Shown here: positions 34,448 through 42,944 of the stretch, piece by piece
How positions within the stretch are numbered: the stretch's first letter is position 1
Layout of the letters: every line of letters starts with the position of its first letter
The notes under the pieces: model-generated
The model's input: the letters and a program-made list of their open reading frames with translations, nothing else
What the model was told of the DNA's origin: nothing
Database searches by the model: none
Position numbers and translations under genes: made by a program
Assembly: GCA_046154585.1 (NCBI GenBank)
Contig: JBJXDX010000164.1
Location: 33,221 to 97,220, forward strand
Length of the DNA: 64,000 nucleotides
Direction: 5' to 3'
DNA from: CADEFX01 sp046154585
GTDB taxonomy: Bacteria > Pseudomonadota > Alphaproteobacteria > Rhizobiales > Hyphomicrobiaceae

Positions 34448-35234
34448 TCCCGCCACAGCCTCGTCCTCCGCCTCCCGGCAGCTCGTGCTGACCGATGTCT
34501 CGGTCGGCTTCGGTGGGCTCAAGGCCCTGACCGGCGTCAGCATCGCCGTGCAGCCCGGCGAGGTCGTTGCCGTGATCGGCCCCAACGGCGCCGGCAAGAC
34601 CACCCTGTTCAACGCCATCACCGGCTTCGTGCCTCTCGCGGCCGGACGCATCACGCTCGGCGAAGAGCGCATCGACGGCCTCTATCCCCACGACATCTCC
34701 GCGCGCGGCATTCGCCGCACGTTCCAGAATGGCGGCCTGTGCGGCCACCTCACCGTGCTGGAAAATGTCCTCGCCGGCCTCCATTCCGAAATCCGCTCGG
34801 GCATCCTCGGCACTGTGCTCGGCCTCCCCGCGGCCCGCCGTGCCGAGCGCGAGGCCGTCGCGCGTGCCCGTTCCTTGCTGTCGCTGCTCGACATCGGCCG
34901 CTTGGAGCAGCAGCCCGCCAGCACGCTGTCGGGTGGACAGCAGCGCATGGTCGAGATCATTCGCGCCATCGCCACCAATCCGCCGCTGCTGCTGCTCGAC
35001 GAACCGGCCGTCGGCCTGGCGCCGCCCGTACGCATCCAGCTTGCCGAGATCATCCGGCGCCTCGCCAAGTCGCAAGGCATCGGTGTCCTGCTGATCGAGC
35101 ACGCCATCGAGTTGGTGATGGGCGTGTCCGACCGCATCATCGTATTGAACTACGGTGAGAAGATCGCCGACGACACGCCGGCGGCCATTCGCTCCAACAA
35201 GGCGGTGCTGGAGGCCTATCTCGGTCATGGCTGA
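34440..35234 (+). CDS. Branched-chain amino acid-type ABC ATPase (LivG-like)
   Basis: This 264-residue cytoplasmic ATPase has Walker A GPNGAGKT at residues 47-54, the signature LSGGQ at 163-167 and Walker B Asp187-Glu188. The longer insert around residues 110-145 is typical of LivG. The GTG start at 34440 overlaps the permease gene, and the stop overlaps the LivF-like start by eight bases. Together with the neighbouring genes it completes one importer. Confidence 0.93.
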   Translation: MTDPATASSSASRQLVLTDVSVGFGGLKALTGVSIAVQPGEVVAVIGPNGAGKTTLFNAITGFVPLAAGRITLGEERIDGLYPHDISARGIRRTFQNGGLCGHLTVLENVLAGLHSEIRSGILGTVLGLPAARRAEREAVARARSLLSLLDIGRLEQQPASTLSGGQQRMVEIIRAIATNPPLLLLDEPAVGLAPPVRIQLAEIIRRLAKSQGIGVLLIEHAIELVMGVSDRIIVLNYGEKIADDTPAAIRSNKAVLEAYLGHG

Positions 35235-35937
35235 AGACCTGCTCGTCGCCGAGAAGATCGAAGCCGGCTACCCCGGCAAGCAGATCCTGTTCGGCGTCGA
35301 TTTCACCGTGCGCAAGGGCGAGGTCGTCGTCCTGCTCGGCGCCAACGGCAGCGGCAAGTCGACGGCGCTCAACGCCGTCACCGGCTTCATCAAGCCGTTC
35401 GGCGGCCGCATGCTGTTCAACGGCCAGAACATCGCCGGCCTGCCCTCGCACCAGATTTTCCGTCTTGGCATTGCCCAGGTTAGCCAGGCGCGCGACCTCT
35501 TCCCCGATATGTCGGTGGAGGACAATCTGAAGCTCGGCGCCTCGCAGCGGGGCGCGGCCACCGCAGCCTCGAGCCTCGACGCCGTCTATCGCGACTTCTC
35601 TCGCCTCGGCGAGCGGCGCACCCAGATCGTGCGCACCATGTCGGGCGGCGAGCAGCAGATGGTCGCCATCGCCCGCGCGCTCATGTCCGGTCCGCTCTTG
35701 CTGCTCCTCGACGAGCCGTCCGGCGGCCTGGCGCCGAAGTTCGTCGACGAGATCGCCGAGATCATGGCCCGCCTGAAGCGCGCCGGCATCACCATGCTGA
35801 TGGTGGAACAGAACATCAAGCTCGCCCTCGACACCGCCGACCGCTTCCTCGTCCTCAAGGATGGCACGGTGGCGGAACGCGGCGATGTCGGCCAAGGTGT
35901 CTCCCAGGAAGAAATCGTCCGCACGATTTATTTGTAG
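35227..35937 (+). CDS. Branched-chain amino acid-type ABC ATPase (LivF-like)
   Basis: This 236-residue ATPase has Walker A GANGSGKS at residues 38-45, signature MSGGE at 138-142 and Walker B Asp162-Glu163. The ATG at 35227 lies inside the end of the LivG-like gene. The amidohydrolase gene starts 12 bases after its stop, so the operon continues. Length and motifs are those of the short LivF class. Confidence 0.93.
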   Translation: MAEDLLVAEKIEAGYPGKQILFGVDFTVRKGEVVVLLGANGSGKSTALNAVTGFIKPFGGRMLFNGQNIAGLPSHQIFRLGIAQVSQARDLFPDMSVEDNLKLGASQRGAATAASSLDAVYRDFSRLGERRTQIVRTMSGGEQQMVAIARALMSGPLLLLLDEPSGGLAPKFVDEIAEIMARLKRAGITMLMVEQNIKLALDTADRFLVLKDGTVAERGDVGQGVSQEEIVRTIYL

Positions 35938-35949
35938 GACTGGCAAGCC

Positions 35950-37200
35950 ATGACCGCTGCACCCGCTCCGCTGTTGCTCCGCAACGCTAGCATCATCGAC
36001 GGCACCTCGCCCAATGTCCGCGAAGGCTACGACGTGCTGGTCGAGGATGGCCTCATCAAGGAAGTCTCCGACGAGCCGCTCAAGTCGATATCCGCGCGTA
36101 TCATCGATCTCAAGGGCAAGTCGCTCCTGCCCGGCCTGATCGACTGCCACGTCCACGTCGTCGCCGGCATCGCCAGCCTCGGTGGCAGCGCCGCCTTCCC
36201 CGACTCGCTGGTGGCGGCCCGCACGGTCAACATCATGCGCGACATGCTCATGCGCGGCTTCACCACCGTGCGCGACGTCGGCGGCGCCGACCACGGCCTC
36301 GTCGTGGCCGTCGAGGAGGGCTCGATCCTCGGTCCGCGCCTCGTCATTTCAGGCAAGGCTTTGTCGCAGACCGGTGGCCACGCCGACTTCCGCGGTCGCT
36401 TCGACGATCGCTCGCCCGCCTACTACACCTCGAAACTCGGCGCCGTCGGCCGCGTCGTCGACGGCGTGCCCGAGATCCGGCGCGCCGCGCGCGAGGAGAT
36501 CAAGGCCGGCGCCCAGTTCATCAAGATCATGGCCAACGGCGGCGTCGCCTCGCCCACCGATCCGATCGCCTTCTTCGGCTTCTCGCGCGAGGAGTTGGAA
36601 GCCGTGGTCGAGGAAGCCCGCATGGCCCAGACCTACGTCGCCGGGCATCTCTACACCGACGACGCTATCCGCCGCTTCATCGATGCCGGCGGCCACTCCG
36701 TCGAGCACGGCAGTCTGATCGCACCTCCAACAGCCCGGCTGATGGCCGAGAAGGGCGCCTTCGTCGTACCCACGCTCGTGACGCTCGAAGTCCTGAAGGA
36801 GGAAGGCAAGTCCCTCGGCTTCCCCGACGAGTCGCTCGCCAAGCTCGAAGCCGTTCGCGGCGCCGGTCTGCGCTCGCTAGAGATTTACCGCGAGGCCGGC
36901 GTCAAGATGGCCTACGGCACCGACCTGCTCGGTCCCATGCACCGCCATCAGTCGCGCGAATTCTCCCTCCGCGCCCAGGCGCTGAAACCTTTTGAAGTGC
37001 TGCAGAGCGCCACCACACATGCCGCCGAGCTGACGGGCCTGAGCGGCCGCGCCGGCATCGTCGCGGCTGGCGCCTTCGCAGATCTTATTGTCGTCGACGG
37101 CAATCCGCTGCAGAACATCGATGTGCTTGGCGGCCAGGGCGACAAGCTCAGCCTCATCATGAAAGGCGGCGTCATCGTCAAGGACGAGCTGGTGCGCTAG
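35950..37200 (+). CDS. Amidohydrolase family metal-dependent hydrolase
   Basis: This 416-residue hydrolase of the imidazolonepropionase/Xaa-Pro dipeptidase-like branch has the metal motif His67-x-His69 (GLIDCHVHV), Lys192 in IKIMANGGV, His233 in AGHLYTDDAI, His253 in SVEHGS and Asp324 in AYGTDLLG. These are the expected ligands of a one- or two-metal amidohydrolase. No signal peptide, so it acts in the cytoplasm on an imported amide, lactam or dipeptide. It lies in the transporter operon, which links import with hydrolysis. The exact substrate is not predictable. Confidence 0.9.
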   Translation: MTAAPAPLLLRNASIIDGTSPNVREGYDVLVEDGLIKEVSDEPLKSISARIIDLKGKSLLPGLIDCHVHVVAGIASLGGSAAFPDSLVAARTVNIMRDMLMRGFTTVRDVGGADHGLVVAVEEGSILGPRLVISGKALSQTGGHADFRGRFDDRSPAYYTSKLGAVGRVVDGVPEIRRAAREEIKAGAQFIKIMANGGVASPTDPIAFFGFSREELEAVVEEARMAQTYVAGHLYTDDAIRRFIDAGGHSVEHGSLIAPPTARLMAEKGAFVVPTLVTLEVLKEEGKSLGFPDESLAKLEAVRGAGLRSLEIYREAGVKMAYGTDLLGPMHRHQSREFSLRAQALKPFEVLQSATTHAAELTGLSGRAGIVAAGAFADLIVVDGNPLQNIDVLGGQGDKLSLIMKGGVIVKDELVR

Positions 37201-37228
37201 GGTCGCCGTTTGAACGGCGGAGTGAATT

Positions 37229-37438
37229 GTGACCGAACCAACCATCGATCGCGATGCCATGGGGCGTCTGGCCAAGGCGCTGGCCTTCATCTGCGGCGCC
37301 GACCATCCCACCACCGTCGCTTTGCGCACAGCCGCCGAGAGCGGCACCGAGAGGGACATCAAGGCCGCCCGCGCCCTGTTCCTGCGCCTGAAGCCAAACG
37401 AGCGCCGATCTGCCCTCGCCATGCTCCAGGACGACTGA
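37229..37438 (+). CDS. Small hypothetical protein
   Basis: This 69-residue soluble protein (MTEPTIDRDAMGRLAKALAF...) is helical and charged, with one Cys and no known motif. The GTG start at 37229 follows a GGAG box at 37219-37222. It is in the same operon as the amidohydrolase and the binding-protein-like gene. Function unknown. Confidence 0.6.
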   Translation: MTEPTIDRDAMGRLAKALAFICGADHPTTVALRTAAESGTERDIKAARALFLRLKPNERRSALAMLQDD

Positions 37439-37535
37439 CTGGCATTGCCTCGCGACCCAGTCTCCAGCGTTGCCCGCCGGGGGGCCTTCGCCCTATGATG
37501 CCCTCCATCCCATCCAAGCTCAGGAGCACCATCCC

Positions 37536-38261
37536 ATGTCTCAGGACGTCATTGCCGAACTCGCGCCGACGGGCGTCCTGCGGGCAGGCATCAACATGTC
37601 CAACTTCCTGCTCGTCACCGGCAAGGCGGCCAACGGCGATCCGGACGGCGTATCGCCGGACATGGCCCGCGAGCTGGCGCGCCGCCTGGGCGTCCTGGTC
37701 AAGCTGATCCCGTTCAAGTCGCCGGGTGAGCTGGCCGACGAAGCCGGCAACAACGTCTGGGATATCGGCAATATCGGCGCCGAGCCCGCCCGCGCCGAGA
37801 CCATCGCCTTCACCGCAGCCTACGCCGAGATCGCATCGACCTATCTCGTGCCGGCCGGCTCGCCCATCAAGAGCATTGCCGAGGTGGATCGTCCCGGCGT
37901 GCGCATCGCCGTTACCGGCCGCAGCGCCTACGGCCTCTGGCTCGACCGCAACATCAAGCACGCCGAGCTGGTGCGCTCCGACACGCTCGACAGCGCCTTG
38001 GAGCAGTTCATCAACGACAAGCTCGACGTGCTCGCAGGTCTGAAGCCACGCCTCCTGACCGATGTCGAGAAACTGCCGGGCGCCAGGATCCTCGACGGCC
38101 AGTTCAGCGCCGTCCAGCAGGCCATCGGCACGCCCAAGAAGAACACCAAAGCCGCCCCTTATCTGCGCGCCTATGTCGAGGAAGCCAAGGCCTCCGGCTT
38201 CGTCGCCAGCCTCATCGAAAGGCATAAGGTGCGTGGTCTGTCCGTCGCCCCTCCGGGCTGA
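37536..38261 (+). CDS. Transporter substrate-binding-domain protein without signal peptide
   Basis: This 241-residue protein resembles family 3 (amino-acid-type) periplasmic binding proteins: TGVLRAGINMSNFLLVTGK, GVSPDMARELARRLGVLVKL, DIGNIGAEPARAETIAFTAA and SALEQFINDKLDVLAGLKPR. The ATG at 37536 with CAGGAG at 37521-37526 gives no N-terminal signal sequence. Extending upstream to 37470 does not add one either. It may be a cytoplasmic ligand-binding or enzymatic derivative, related for example to cyclohexadienyl dehydratase-type folds. It lies nine bases before the luciferase-like gene. Confidence 0.8.
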   Translation: MSQDVIAELAPTGVLRAGINMSNFLLVTGKAANGDPDGVSPDMARELARRLGVLVKLIPFKSPGELADEAGNNVWDIGNIGAEPARAETIAFTAAYAEIASTYLVPAGSPIKSIAEVDRPGVRIAVTGRSAYGLWLDRNIKHAELVRSDTLDSALEQFINDKLDVLAGLKPRLLTDVEKLPGARILDGQFSAVQQAIGTPKKNTKAAPYLRAYVEEAKASGFVASLIERHKVRGLSVAPPG

Positions 38262-38270
38262 GCCGGCGTC

Positions 38271-39347
38271 ATGCGCATTGCCACGTCGCTGCCCCAGGAC
38301 GACCTGCGTAAGGTGAAGGCGGCGGCGCGTGCGCTGGAAGGCGACGGCTACGCCATCCTTGGCACGGTCGAGAACAAGCACGATCCGTTCCTGCCGCTCG
38401 CCATCGCCGCGGTCGAGACGGAACGTGTGGAGCTTGCCACCGGCATCGCCATCTCCTTCTCGCGTTCGCCGATGGCCGTCGCCAATGCGAGCTGGGACCT
38501 GAACGAGGCGAGCCGCGGCCGCTTCGTGCTCGGCCTCGGCACGCAGATCAAGCCGCATAACGAGCGCCGCTTCTCCGTGCCCTGGACCCCGCCCGCGCCG
38601 CGCATGCGCGAGTACGTGCACGCCCTGCGCGCGATCTGGCGCTGCTGGCGCTTCGGCGAAAAGCTCGCCTTCGAGGGCGAGCACTATCGTTTCAGCCTGA
38701 TGCCGCCCTATTTTGTGCCGGAAAGTCTCGGCCTGCGCCTCCCTCCCGTAACGTTGGCCGCTGTTGGACCTGCCATGCTGCGCGTCACGGGCGAGGTTGC
38801 GGACGGCGTGCGGCTGCATCCCTTTTGCACCGCCAAGTATCTCGAGACCGTCGTCATGCCCGAATTGCGGACCGGCATGGCCCGTACGGGCCGTCAGCGC
38901 ACGCACTTCGAGATCACCGGCGGCGGCTTCCTCGCCACCGGGGCGACCGACGAGGCCGTCCACAAGCAGCGCGAGTGGGTGCGCGGCCGCATCGGCTTCT
39001 ACGGCTCCACGCCCGCCTACTATCCCGTGTTCGAGGCGCACGGCCTGCACGACCTCGGACCCAAGCTCAACCGCATGACCAAGGAGAACGCCTGGGACAA
39101 GCTCGCGGCCGAGGTTCCGGACGACGTGCTCGACCTGTTCGTCGCCTCCGGCCGTCACGACCAGATCAAGGCCGCCATTGAGAAACGTTTTGCCGGCACG
39201 TCCGACACCATCTATGCCGGCGCAAACTCGGATCAGTCCGCCGATCTGCCGCGCGACCTCCTGCAAGACTTGGCCGCCATCAAGACGACCTTCCAGGGCT
39301 TCGTAACCGACAGCCCTGCGAACGCTGGCGCGGGAGCCAAGTCATGA
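38271..39347 (+). CDS. LLM-class F420-dependent oxidoreductase (TIGR03617-like)
   Basis: This 358-residue luciferase-like protein starts MRIATSLPQDDLRKVKAAAR. It has VENKHDPFLPLAIAAVETER, LATGIAISFSRSPMAVA, GRFVLGLGTQIKPHNERRFS and LAAVGPAMLRVTGEVADGVR. This is the pattern of the subgroup I recall as TIGR03617. It lies far from the F420 synthesis genes but in an operon with a transporter and an amidohydrolase, so it may act on the imported compound or its product. Its stop overlaps the next start by four bases (ATGA). Confidence 0.87.
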   Translation: MRIATSLPQDDLRKVKAAARALEGDGYAILGTVENKHDPFLPLAIAAVETERVELATGIAISFSRSPMAVANASWDLNEASRGRFVLGLGTQIKPHNERRFSVPWTPPAPRMREYVHALRAIWRCWRFGEKLAFEGEHYRFSLMPPYFVPESLGLRLPPVTLAAVGPAMLRVTGEVADGVRLHPFCTAKYLETVVMPELRTGMARTGRQRTHFEITGGGFLATGATDEAVHKQREWVRGRIGFYGSTPAYYPVFEAHGLHDLGPKLNRMTKENAWDKLAAEVPDDVLDLFVASGRHDQIKAAIEKRFAGTSDTIYAGANSDQSADLPRDLLQDLAAIKTTFQGFVTDSPANAGAGAKS

Positions 39348-40576
39348 GGGGCGTCGCGGGCGAGGTGCCGACCTTCGTCGCGCATCTGGAATGCGGCCTG
39401 ACCGGTGAACGCTACTCCGCCGACACGCTCCACAATCTCTCTCGAGCCGGCAAGCCGCTCATCGTCCGCTACGACCTTGCTGCCATGCAGAAAGCCGTCA
39501 GCAAGGAGCGCCTGCTGCATCGGCCACCGGACATGTGGCGCTACCGCGAATTCCTCCCCGTGCGGCGCAGCGAGAACGTCGTCTCGCTCGGCGAATGCAT
39601 CACGCCGCTCGTCGACGCGCCGCGCATCACCGCCCGTCTCGGCGGCGGCCAGATCCTCGTCAAGGAGGAGGGTCGGCTGCCCACCGGCTCGTTCAAGGCG
39701 CGCGGCCTCGCCATGGCCGTCTCCATGGCGAAAGAGCTCGGCGTTCGCCGCATCGCCATGCCGACCGCCGGCAACGCCGGCGCCGCGCTCGCCGCCTATT
39801 GCACCCGCGCGGGCATAGAGTCCTACGTCTTCTGCCCCGACGACGCGCCCGAGGTCACGGTCAACGAGACGGCGCTGCTCGGCGGCAACGTCTATCGCGT
39901 CAACGGCATCATCACCGACCTCGGCCCCATTATCGAAGCTGGCCGTGAGCCGATGGGCTGGTTCAACCTCTCGACGCTGAAGGAGCCCTATCGCGTCGAG
40001 GGCAAGAAGACCATGGGCCTGGAGCTGGCCGAGCAACTCGGCTGGGAGCTGCCCGACGTCATCTTCTATCCGACCGGCGGCGGCACCGGCCTCATCGGCA
40101 TGTGGAAGGCCTTCGATGAGCTGGAAGCCATCGGCTGGATCGGCTCCAAGCGGCCGCGCATGGTGGCGGTGCAGTCGCATACCTGCGCGCCCATCGTGCG
40201 CGCGCTGGAGCAGGGCACCGAGTTCGCCGCACCCTTCGAAGGCGGCCACACCAGCGTGCCCGGATTGCGCGTGCCCTTTACGGTCGGCGATTTCCTCATG
40301 CTGCGCGTGCTCCGCCAGAGCAACGGCTTCGGCGTCGCCATCGACGATGCCGAGGTGGAGCCGGCCCGCGCCGAGTTCGGCGCTGGCGAAGGTATTCACC
40401 TCTGCCCCGAGGGTGCCGCCACCTATCTCGCCTACAAGATGGCGCTTGCTGACGGCCGTGTTTCGAAATCCGATCGCGTCGTGCTCTTCAACTGCGCAAG
40501 TGGACTCAAATACCCGATGCCGCCCATCTCGCGCACCCTCAACCGGCACGCACCGATCGACTACCGCGCGCTTTAG
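39344..40576 (+). CDS. Threonine synthase-like PLP-dependent enzyme
   Basis: This 410-residue fold-type II PLP enzyme has Lys118 in LPTGSFKARG as the Schiff-base lysine, the phosphate-binding PTAGNAGAALAAYC, and the glycine-rich YPTGGGTGLIGMWKAF loop. The zinc-like N-terminus HLECGLTGERYSADTLHNLS is typical of threonine-synthase-like proteins. In this operon, together with hydrolase and oxidoreductase genes, it may be a dedicated lyase or synthase and not the housekeeping enzyme. Its 3' end overlaps the convergent LysR gene by 38 bases. Confidence 0.85.
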   Translation: MRGVAGEVPTFVAHLECGLTGERYSADTLHNLSRAGKPLIVRYDLAAMQKAVSKERLLHRPPDMWRYREFLPVRRSENVVSLGECITPLVDAPRITARLGGGQILVKEEGRLPTGSFKARGLAMAVSMAKELGVRRIAMPTAGNAGAALAAYCTRAGIESYVFCPDDAPEVTVNETALLGGNVYRVNGIITDLGPIIEAGREPMGWFNLSTLKEPYRVEGKKTMGLELAEQLGWELPDVIFYPTGGGTGLIGMWKAFDELEAIGWIGSKRPRMVAVQSHTCAPIVRALEQGTEFAAPFEGGHTSVPGLRVPFTVGDFLMLRVLRQSNGFGVAIDDAEVEPARAEFGAGEGIHLCPEGAATYLAYKMALADGRVSKSDRVVLFNCASGLKYPMPPISRTLNRHAPIDYRAL

Positions 40577-41483
40577 CTCGCGAACGGCTGCGCGGCTGAA
40601 GCTCCTCGTGTCGCGAGCTCTGTGCCGCCGCGTGAAGCCACGTCCGGAATGCTGAGAACCCCGGCTCCTCTGCGCGAAACTCGCGGTAGATCAAGTACCA
40701 CCGCTGCCCGCTTGGGATGGAGAGCGCGAACGGCGCCACTAGCCGGCCAGCCCTCAGATCGTCCTCGATGTAAGGCCGGATGCCCATGGCCACGCCGACG
40801 CCGTCGGCCGCCGCTTGCAGGGCCTGCCCGTAGTATTCGAACTCGGGCCCCTTGGCCGAGATCTTCGTCAGACCGGCCGCCTTCAGCCAGCGCGGCCAGT
40901 CGCCCGCTGCATGTGCCACGCGCAGAAGGCCCGTGCCCGTAAGATCGGCCGGCTGTTTCAAGCGCGCGGCGAGCGCCGGCGCGCACACCGGCAGCAGGTC
41001 GGCCGGAAACAGCGGCTCGGCCACGAGGTCCGGCCACTTTCCGTCGCCGAGCTTGATGCCGCACGTCCAGTCGTCGCCGAACGCGGCGGCCGGACCGCCG
41101 GTCGTGAAGCGCACATCGATGTCCGGCTGCAGCTTGCGAAAATCAGCGAGCCGCGGGATCAGCCAGCGGATGGCAAATGTCGGTCCCACCCCGACCGTCA
41201 GCACGCGCGTGTTGCCGAGTGCCGTGATCTGCTCTGTGAGGTTGGCCAGCGCATCGAAAATCTGACTGAGCCCCGCCTGATACGCGCGCCCGGCCGGCGT
41301 CACAACCAGCCGATTGGCTGTGCGCCCGAACAGCACCACGCCCAGCCGCTGCTCCAGCAGATGCACCATCCGGCTCACGGCCGCGGGCGTCACATGCAAC
41401 TCGTGTGCGGCGAGCGCGAAGCTGCCGCGGCGAGCCGCAGCTTCAAACGCCTTGATGCCGTTCAGGAAGGGTAGTTTGCGCAC
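40539..41483 (-). CDS. LysR-family transcriptional regulator (GcvA-like)
   Basis: This 314-residue regulator has the N-terminal winged helix (FLNGIKAFEAAARRGSFALA, then HVTPAAVSRMVHLLEQRLGV). A periplasmic-binding-type effector domain extends to about residue 295. It resembles the GcvA/AmpR branch. The tail (ELQPRSRSRAKARGSRSVRAG) is basic and overlaps the end of the convergent threonine synthase gene, so the two transcripts could interfere. It is divergent from the TauE/SafE permease gene at 41577, which it may control. Confidence 0.9.
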   Translation of the reverse strand: MRKLPFLNGIKAFEAAARRGSFALAAHELHVTPAAVSRMVHLLEQRLGVVLFGRTANRLVVTPAGRAYQAGLSQIFDALANLTEQITALGNTRVLTVGVGPTFAIRWLIPRLADFRKLQPDIDVRFTTGGPAAAFGDDWTCGIKLGDGKWPDLVAEPLFPADLLPVCAPALAARLKQPADLTGTGLLRVAHAAGDWPRWLKAAGLTKISAKGPEFEYYGQALQAAADGVGVAMGIRPYIEDDLRAGRLVAPFALSIPSGQRWYLIYREFRAEEPGFSAFRTWLHAAAQSSRHEELQPRSRSRAKARGSRSVRAG

Positions 41484-41576
41484 GTCACCACCAGGAAAAC
41501 TGATGCTGAGAGCAACCTAACTCAGTTTGCCGGGGGCTGGCAACGCGCGCACACAGGTGCGCAAGGAGACGCCGCC

Positions 41577-42320
41577 GTGACCCCCGTCATCGTCCTGCTG
41601 CTGACCGTCACCATGGTCGCGACAGCCTTCCTGTCGGGCATCTTCGGCATGGCTGGCGGCATGATCCTGATCGGCGTCTTGCTGTTTCTGCTGCCCTTGC
41701 CGACTGCGATGGTGCTGCACGCCGTCACCCAGATGGCCTCCAACGCGTGGCGCGCGATCCTGTGGTGGCGGCACATTCTCTGGCGTGCCGCCGCCGCTTA
41801 TGCGGCCGGCTGCGCGTTGGCGCTGTTGGCCTGGTCTGTGTGGCGCTACACGCCGAGCACGCCGGTGGCATTGCTTTTACTGGGGGTGACGCCATTCATG
41901 GCTCGCGCCGTGCCCGACAGCTTCAAGCCCGACCCGGACAGCGCCGTGCAAGGCACGCTCTACGGCTCGATCTGCATGACTCTGCTTCTACTCACCGGCG
42001 TATCTGGACCGCTCATCGATACGTACTTCCTGGGCGGCAAACTGGACCGGCGCCAGATCGTGGCCACCAAAGCCGTCTGCCAAGTGTTCGGGCATGCCGC
42101 GAAATTCATCTACTTCGGTGCCGTCATCGATCAGGCGGGATCGCTCGATCCGGTGATGGCGGCCCTCGCTGTCGCGGCCTCGATGGTCGGGACGACATTA
42201 GCCCGGCGCGTGCTGGAGGCGATGAGCGAGGTGCAGTATCGTCTCTGGGCCAACCGCATCATCACGATGATCGCGGGTTACTATGTTATCTACGGAAGTT
42301 ACTTGCTCTTGGCGCGGTGA
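41577..42320 (+). CDS. Sulfite exporter TauE/SafE family membrane protein
   Basis: This 247-residue membrane protein has about seven hydrophobic segments and the family repeat motif ATAFLSGIFGMAGGMILIGV near the N-terminus. A second conserved region contains GVSGPLIDTYFLGGKLDRRQ followed by IVATKAVCQVFGHAAKFIYF. It probably moves a small organic or sulfur anion across the inner membrane. The GTG start at 41577 has an AAGGAG box at 41562-41567. It is divergent from the LysR gene, a common arrangement for regulator and transporter. Confidence 0.88.
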   Translation: MTPVIVLLLTVTMVATAFLSGIFGMAGGMILIGVLLFLLPLPTAMVLHAVTQMASNAWRAILWWRHILWRAAAAYAAGCALALLAWSVWRYTPSTPVALLLLGVTPFMARAVPDSFKPDPDSAVQGTLYGSICMTLLLLTGVSGPLIDTYFLGGKLDRRQIVATKAVCQVFGHAAKFIYFGAVIDQAGSLDPVMAALAVAASMVGTTLARRVLEAMSEVQYRLWANRIITMIAGYYVIYGSYLLLAR

Positions 42321-42345
42321 GACGCCAGCTCGCGGGAGACCCGAC

Positions 42346-42603
42346 GTGCCTGAACAGATGAACGCTCTCGTGCTCGACCTCGTGGAATGGGTGGCGAAGG
42401 AGCCACGCCCCTATGCCGATGTCATGGATGCCTGGCGCACATCCTGCCCGCGCCTCACGATCTTTGAGGATGCCATCGATCGCGGCCTCATCGAGAGTCG
42501 CACCGCGCCGGGTGGTGGCGTCCTTGTGACCGCAACCGACGCGGGCACCGCAATGCTTCGCGAGCACGGTCGCGGGCGGCACGCTGTGAGCGTAAGCCGG
42601 TAA
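42346..42603 (+). CDS. Small hypothetical protein, possible winged-helix type
   Basis: This 85-residue protein (NALVLDLVEWVAKEPRPYAD...) shows a helix-helix-strand layout and TSCPRLTIFEDAIDRGLIE, which looks like a small winged-helix domain, but this is only an impression. The GTG at 42346 behind GGGAG is the likely start; ATG 42358 is possible. It follows the TauE/SafE gene by 25 bases and converges on the next small gene. Function unknown. Confidence 0.6.
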   Translation: MPEQMNALVLDLVEWVAKEPRPYADVMDAWRTSCPRLTIFEDAIDRGLIESRTAPGGGVLVTATDAGTAMLREHGRGRHAVSVSR

Positions 42604-42613
42604 ACGAAATTCC

Positions 42614-42820
42614 TTAATGCAGCAGGTGGGCGGACCCCTCTGACGGCGCACAGTTCGCCATGCGGTCCAAAAGCCGTTCGATCGCCGCCTCGACCTGCGG
42701 CGTCTCCGGCAGCTCGCGCATGGCGCCGATGAGCCGGGTCGTATCCTCGAGCGACATCGACGCGAGCGCGTCCTCCGTCATCATCAAAATCAAAACGGCA
42801 GCCAAGCTGAATGTACTCAT
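42614..42820 (-). CDS. Small secreted hypothetical protein
   Basis: This 68-residue protein has a probable signal peptide (MSTFSLAAVLILMMTEDALAS). A short helical mature part of about 47 residues follows, with DTTRLIGAMRELPETPQVEA and two Cys-free segments before a single Cys near the end. The ATG at 42820 has a GGGGG box at suitable distance; the longer reading from 42862 would spoil the signal. Function unknown. The gene is convergent with the small gene at 42346. Confidence 0.6.
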   Translation of the reverse strand: MSTFSLAAVLILMMTEDALASMSLEDTTRLIGAMRELPETPQVEAAIERLLDRMANCAPSEGSAHLLH

Positions 42821-42944
42821 GTTTCGCCCCCAACGAATGTCCCGCGGGCGCACTAGTGCCACAGGTCATCCGCAGCGTGGACTCACATCGGATCGTAACG
42901 TAAATGCCGCGGCAAGCATTCCGCGTCTTGCTGCTGGACAGGCG

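Noticed and set aside
37359..39266. 635-residue open frame on the minus strand
   Set aside because: It lies opposite the binding-protein-like and luciferase-like genes and is a typical high-GC shadow with low-complexity Arg/Gly/Asp content.
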